DNA from: Bacillota bacterium
GTDB taxonomy: Bacteria; Bacillota_I; Bacilli_A; Izemoplasmatales; Hujiaoplasmataceae
Assembly (NCBI GenBank): GCA_018816905.1
Contig: JAHIVB010000004.1
Span: forward strand, 33,678-97,677
Direction of reading: 5' to 3'
Length of the DNA: 64,000 nt
Position numbers and translations under genes: made by a program. A model generated the notes under the pieces. It ran no database searches. It saw only the letters and a list, made by a program, of their open reading frames with translations, and was not told where the DNA came from. Numbering within the stretch: the stretch's first letter is position 1; each line of letters begins with the position of its first letter. Positions 61,220 to 64,000 of this stretch are shown piece by piece.

Positions 61220-64000
61220 ATGAATATGAGATTAAAAAGAGCATTGATTTTATCAGTTGTGTTTGCATTTGCATTTGTTCTAGCTGCTTGTCAGCAAACG
61301 ACAACAACAACTACAGCAACCACAGCAACCACAACTACCACAACTACGACAGCAACGACGACTACAACTTCAACTACAACAACCACGACCTCAGGATTGC
61401 AAACAATGAGCATTCTGAATGGATGGGTTGACTCTGGCGATGAAGTTCATACAATTGTGCAGAGTGCTTCCGAATTGAGTGTCACTTATGACAAACAAGG
61501 ATTCTCTTGGGCTAGCATGGTGTATGAAATTGACCAAGATCTCTCTGTATTTAACAAGCTTGTCTTGGCTATTAGCGGATCAGGAACATTGCTTGTAAAG
61601 ATTCAGGGAGTCGATTCTTCGTTTGAAGTATCGCTTCAATTAACTGCGGGTCAAGTAAGTTATCAACTTAATCTACGTGACTATGATGTATTCCTTGGTG
61701 GCGTAACAGGTGTTTACCTTTTCGGAGGACCTGGAAAAGCTCAAGGAACTGGAAATTTCACGATTACACAATTCGCTTTCGATGAAGGAACTGCTTATGG
61801 AACCGTTTTAGAAAATGGAGATTCCAACATTCCTACAAATGAACTCGAATATGATGGAACAGGGGAAACATTTGAATTCAAAACTGGATTTATCGACAAC
61901 GGAGACGGTGTCTACGATATTGACAAATCAGGAGATAATCCAATTGTTACTTATACAAAAGCAGTAGGATTCGAATGGGCCTATATGATTTCAACAGTTA
62001 GAGGAAGCTTCTCTGATTTTGATTTCATCGTGTTGCATTTGAAAGGTATCACAGCTGGTTCAGTTATTTTCAAAGCTGAGTTAAGCAGTTCTGTGAAAGC
62101 AGAAGTACCAGGAACATTTGCTATTGACGAAGAAATCACAATCGTTATTGACCTTTCCTCTTGGACAGACGAGCAAATGGATGCTTTGACCAAGATTTTA
62201 ATCTTCGGTGCAGGCGGAAGCGGGACTGCAGCAGGTGAATTTGAAATCATGAGCGCATACTTTGCGAAAGTATCACCAATTGAAACTATCCCAATGTGGA
62301 CTGCATATGGAGCGACTGTTGTTGAAGAAGGCTCCATTGCTACAGTAACTTATGCTGATATTCCTTCTTCATGGTGGGATGTCAATATCCAAAGTCCAGT
62401 CGAAAACTTTGATGGTACTAAAACTGAAATCATCTTCACATTTACCGGTGTGGCTGGAACAGAATACAAATTCAAAATTGAAGGCGGCGGACAGAATGTC
62501 GAAGGACCAAGCGTCGTTGCAACTGGTGAATCTCAGGAATATGTTCTAGACTTAAGTGGAAAAACAGAAACTGAAAGAGCTGGATTCAATCTTGTAGTAG
62601 CGTTTATTACAACTGCTGGTGCATCCGGAACACTTGTTCTTGAAGGATGGAGATATGTTGTTCCTGCATGGACCGCTTATGGCGCAACTGTCGTTGTAGA
62701 CGGAACAACAGCTACCGTAACTTATGCTGATATTCCTGCTACATGGTGGGATGTCAACATTCAAAGCCCAGTCGCAGATTTTGACGAAACAAAAACAAGC
62801 ATCGTGTTTACATTCACTGGCGTTGCCGGAACAGAATACAAATTCAAAATCGAAGGTGGCGGACAAGCTGTTGAAGGACCAAGCGTGGTCGCAACTGGCG
62901 TATCTCAGGAATATGTTCTTGACTTAAGTGGAAAAACCGAAGCTGAAAGAGCTGGTTTCAATCTTGTAGTAGCATTTATTACCACTGCTGGCGCAACTGG
63001 AACCCTTGTCATCGAAGGTTGGGAATATGTTATACCTGCATGGACGGCTTATGGTGCAACCGTTGTGATGGATGGATCTGTCGCAACCGTAACATACGCT
63101 GATATTCCATCTTCATGGTGGGATGTCAACATTCAAAGCCCAGTCGCAGATTTTGACGAAACAAAAGCAAGCATCGTGTTTACATTTACTGGTGTGGCTG
63201 GAACAGAATACAAATTCAAAATTGAAGGTGGCGGACAAGCTGTTGAAGGACCAAGCGTGGTCGCAACTGGCGCATCTCAGGAATATGTTTTAGACCTAAG
63301 CGGAAAAACAGAAACTGAAAGAGCTGGATTCAACCTTGTAGTAGCGTTTATTACCACTGCTGGTGCAACCGGAACTCTCGTCATCGAAGGTTGGGAATAT
63401 GTTATACCTGCATGGACTGCCTATGGCGCTACAGTCGTTGTAGATGGATCGGTCGCAACCGTAACATACGCTGACATTCCTGCTACATGGTGGGATGTTA
63501 ACATTCAAAGCCCAGTCGCAGATTTTGACGAAACAAAAACAAGCATCGTGTTTACATTCACTGGCGTTGTCGGAACAGAATACAAATTCAAAATTGAAGG
63601 TGGCGGACAAGCTGTTGAAGGACCTAGCGTGGTCGCAACTGGGGTATCTCAGGAATATGTTCTTGACCTAAGTGGAAAAACAGAAACTGAAAGAGCTGGA
63701 TTCAACCTTGTAGTAGCGTTTATCACCACTGCTGGTGCAACTGGAAATCTCGTTATCGAAGGTTGGGAATATGTTATACCTGCATGGACTGCCTATGGTA
63801 TGGAAGCAGTTGTTACAGACTTATCAGTAACTGCAACCTACACTGACACTCCAGCTGCTTGGTGGAGCAATAATCTTCAAAGCCCTATCGCGGATTTTGA
63901 TGAAACGAAAACTAGCATCGTCTTTACATTTACAGGCGTAGCTGGAACTTCATATTTGTTCAAGATTGAAGGCGGCGGACAATTTGTCGAAGCCAGTGCA
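61220..64000 (+). CDS. Giant repeat lipoprotein with tandem carbohydrate-binding-like domains (incomplete at the window edge)
   Basis: At least 927 residues; no stop before 64000. Lipobox VLAAC (Cys24), then a Thr-rich linker (about 27-58). Two beta-rich domains of one type lie at about 60-355 (FSWASMVYEIDQDLSVFN and FEWAYMISTVRGSFSDFD share a pattern). From nucleotide 62291 follow repeats of 124 residues, each starting (P/A)WTAYGATVV and containing ADIP(A/S)(S/T)WWDVNIQSP, FTFTGVAGTEYKFKIEGGGQ and ERAGFNLVVAFITTAG. The repeats look like beta-sandwich glycan-binding modules (exposed Trp pairs) that hold polysaccharide or cell wall. GGAGG lies six bases before the ATG. Confidence 0.85.
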   Translation, partial: MNMRLKRALILSVVFAFAFVLAACQQTTTTTTATTATTTTTTTTATTTTTSTTTTTTSGLQTMSILNGWVDSGDEVHTIVQSASELSVTYDKQGFSWASMVYEIDQDLSVFNKLVLAISGSGTLLVKIQGVDSSFEVSLQLTAGQVSYQLNLRDYDVFLGGVTGVYLFGGPGKAQGTGNFTITQFAFDEGTAYGTVLENGDSNIPTNELEYDGTGETFEFKTGFIDNGDGVYDIDKSGDNPIVTYTKAVGFEWAYMISTVRGSFSDFDFIVLHLKGITAGSVIFKAELSSSVKAEVPGTFAIDEEITIVIDLSSWTDEQMDALTKILIFGAGGSGTAAGEFEIMSAYFAKVSPIETIPMWTAYGATVVEEGSIATVTYADIPSSWWDVNIQSPVENFDGTKTEIIFTFTGVAGTEYKFKIEGGGQNVEGPSVVATGESQEYVLDLSGKTETERAGFNLVVAFITTAGASGTLVLEGWRYVVPAWTAYGATVVVDGTTATVTYADIPATWWDVNIQSPVADFDETKTSIVFTFTGVAGTEYKFKIEGGGQAVEGPSVVATGVSQEYVLDLSGKTEAERAGFNLVVAFITTAGATGTLVIEGWEYVIPAWTAYGATVVMDGSVATVTYADIPSSWWDVNIQSPVADFDETKASIVFTFTGVAGTEYKFKIEGGGQAVEGPSVVATGASQEYVLDLSGKTETERAGFNLVVAFITTAGATGTLVIEGWEYVIPAWTAYGATVVVDGSVATVTYADIPATWWDVNIQSPVADFDETKTSIVFTFTGVVGTEYKFKIEGGGQAVEGPSVVATGVSQEYVLDLSGKTETERAGFNLVVAFITTAGATGNLVIEGWEYVIPAWTAYGMEAVVTDLSVTATYTDTPAAWWSNNLQSPIADFDETKTSIVFTFTGVAGTSYLFKIEGGGQFVEASA
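62291..64000 (+). repeat. 372-bp tandem repeats (4 full units plus a partial fifth)
   Basis: Unit starts at 62291, 62663, 63035, 63407 and 63779 are each exactly 372 bases apart (124 codons), with no indels. Units 2-4 are nearly identical at DNA level; the fifth is diverged at its start (YGMEAVVTDLS) but stays in phase. Exactly periodic homology indicates recent duplication or gene conversion. Confidence 0.95.

Noticed and set aside
61280..61400. Low-complexity aca/act tract as a simple-sequence phase-variable repeat
   Set aside because: It is codon-mixed (ACA, ACT, ACG, GCA) Thr/Ala coding sequence with no exact unit repeated many times, so slippage-based switching is not supported.
62552..62866. 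104-residue antisense frame with a Cys-rich look (also 63296-63610)
   Set aside because: It is the shadow of the 372-bp repeats on the other strand; its own copies repeat with the same period and lack ribosome sites.
1..64000. Mycoplasma genetic code (TGA = Trp)
   Set aside because: Many genes end at TGA (for example 15651 and 40514) and tryptophans are encoded by TGG; reading TGA as Trp would fuse neighbouring genes.
62291..64000. Tandem repeats as a CRISPR array
   Set aside because: The repeats are 372 bp, contiguous without unique spacers, and keep one reading frame inside a lipoprotein gene.

Overview
The window looks like a chromosomal segment of a low-GC, free-living fermentative bacterium on the Bacillota/Tenericutes side, most like an Acholeplasma/Izemoplasma-type lineage (inference). 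The evidence is AT-rich DNA, Bacillus-type Shine-Dalgarno sites, sigma-A promoters with a 16-17 base spacer, and gene neighbourhoods that are reduced versions of Bacillus subtilis ones. TGA is used as a stop and Trp is TGG throughout, so the mycoplasma code does not apply. No tRNA, rRNA, CRISPR array, prophage or insertion sequence was seen.

1-24.5 kb is mostly core genome: L-cysteine desulfidase facing an amino-acid ABC binding protein and permease; malic enzyme; a CBS protein; a beta-lactamase-fold hydrolase; the ECF module ecfA1-ecfA2-ecfT with truA; an XRE regulator with a four-repeat protein; a zinc-type ABC transporter; the DNA/RNA maintenance block tmk-holB-ricT-trmN6-rsmI-PfpI-metG; a YitT protein; rplM-rpsI; an MFS carrier, a pirin and an NADH oxidase. 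24.6-27.5 kb holds two membrane proteins and a Gfo/Idh/MocA oxidoreductase.

27.6-38.4 kb is one tightly overlapping 13-gene minus-strand operon. It joins an Mrp-type Na+/H+ antiporter module (E, F, G, DUF4040, B, C, D-like and a second antiporter-like subunit) to a complex I/hydrogenase-like module (NuoH, B, C, D homologues). The last gene fuses a NuoI-like 2x[4Fe-4S] ferredoxin domain to a GltD/NfnB-like FAD-NAD(P)H oxidoreductase. The gene order matches the archaeal Mbx/Mbs complex letter for letter (A B C D F G H H' M J K L N), and the catalytic subunit keeps only one of the two Ni-ligand cysteines at each end. It is therefore not a hydrogenase and not classical complex I. It is probably a ferredoxin/NAD(P)H-linked, ion-pumping enzyme.

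38.8-64 kb (plus strand) is a polysaccharide-use locus. GH13, GH3, a cytoplasmic GH144-like enzyme and a LacI regulator form the first operon. A GH94 phosphorylase, two extracellular solute-binding proteins, two pairs of CUT1-type permeases, an NHL-TPR-YIP1 membrane protein, a DUF5696-like secreted protein, a secreted GH144-like lipoprotein and a giant repeat lipoprotein form the second. Both start at a sigma-A promoter followed by a shared LacI-type palindrome built on TTGAAACGTTTC. The likely scheme is surface binding and cleavage of a beta-glucan (beta-1,2-glucan is the leading guess), import by one or two ABC permease pairs that borrow an ATPase encoded elsewhere, then intracellular hydrolysis and phosphorolysis. 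The last gene runs off the window and contains exact 372-bp tandem repeats.
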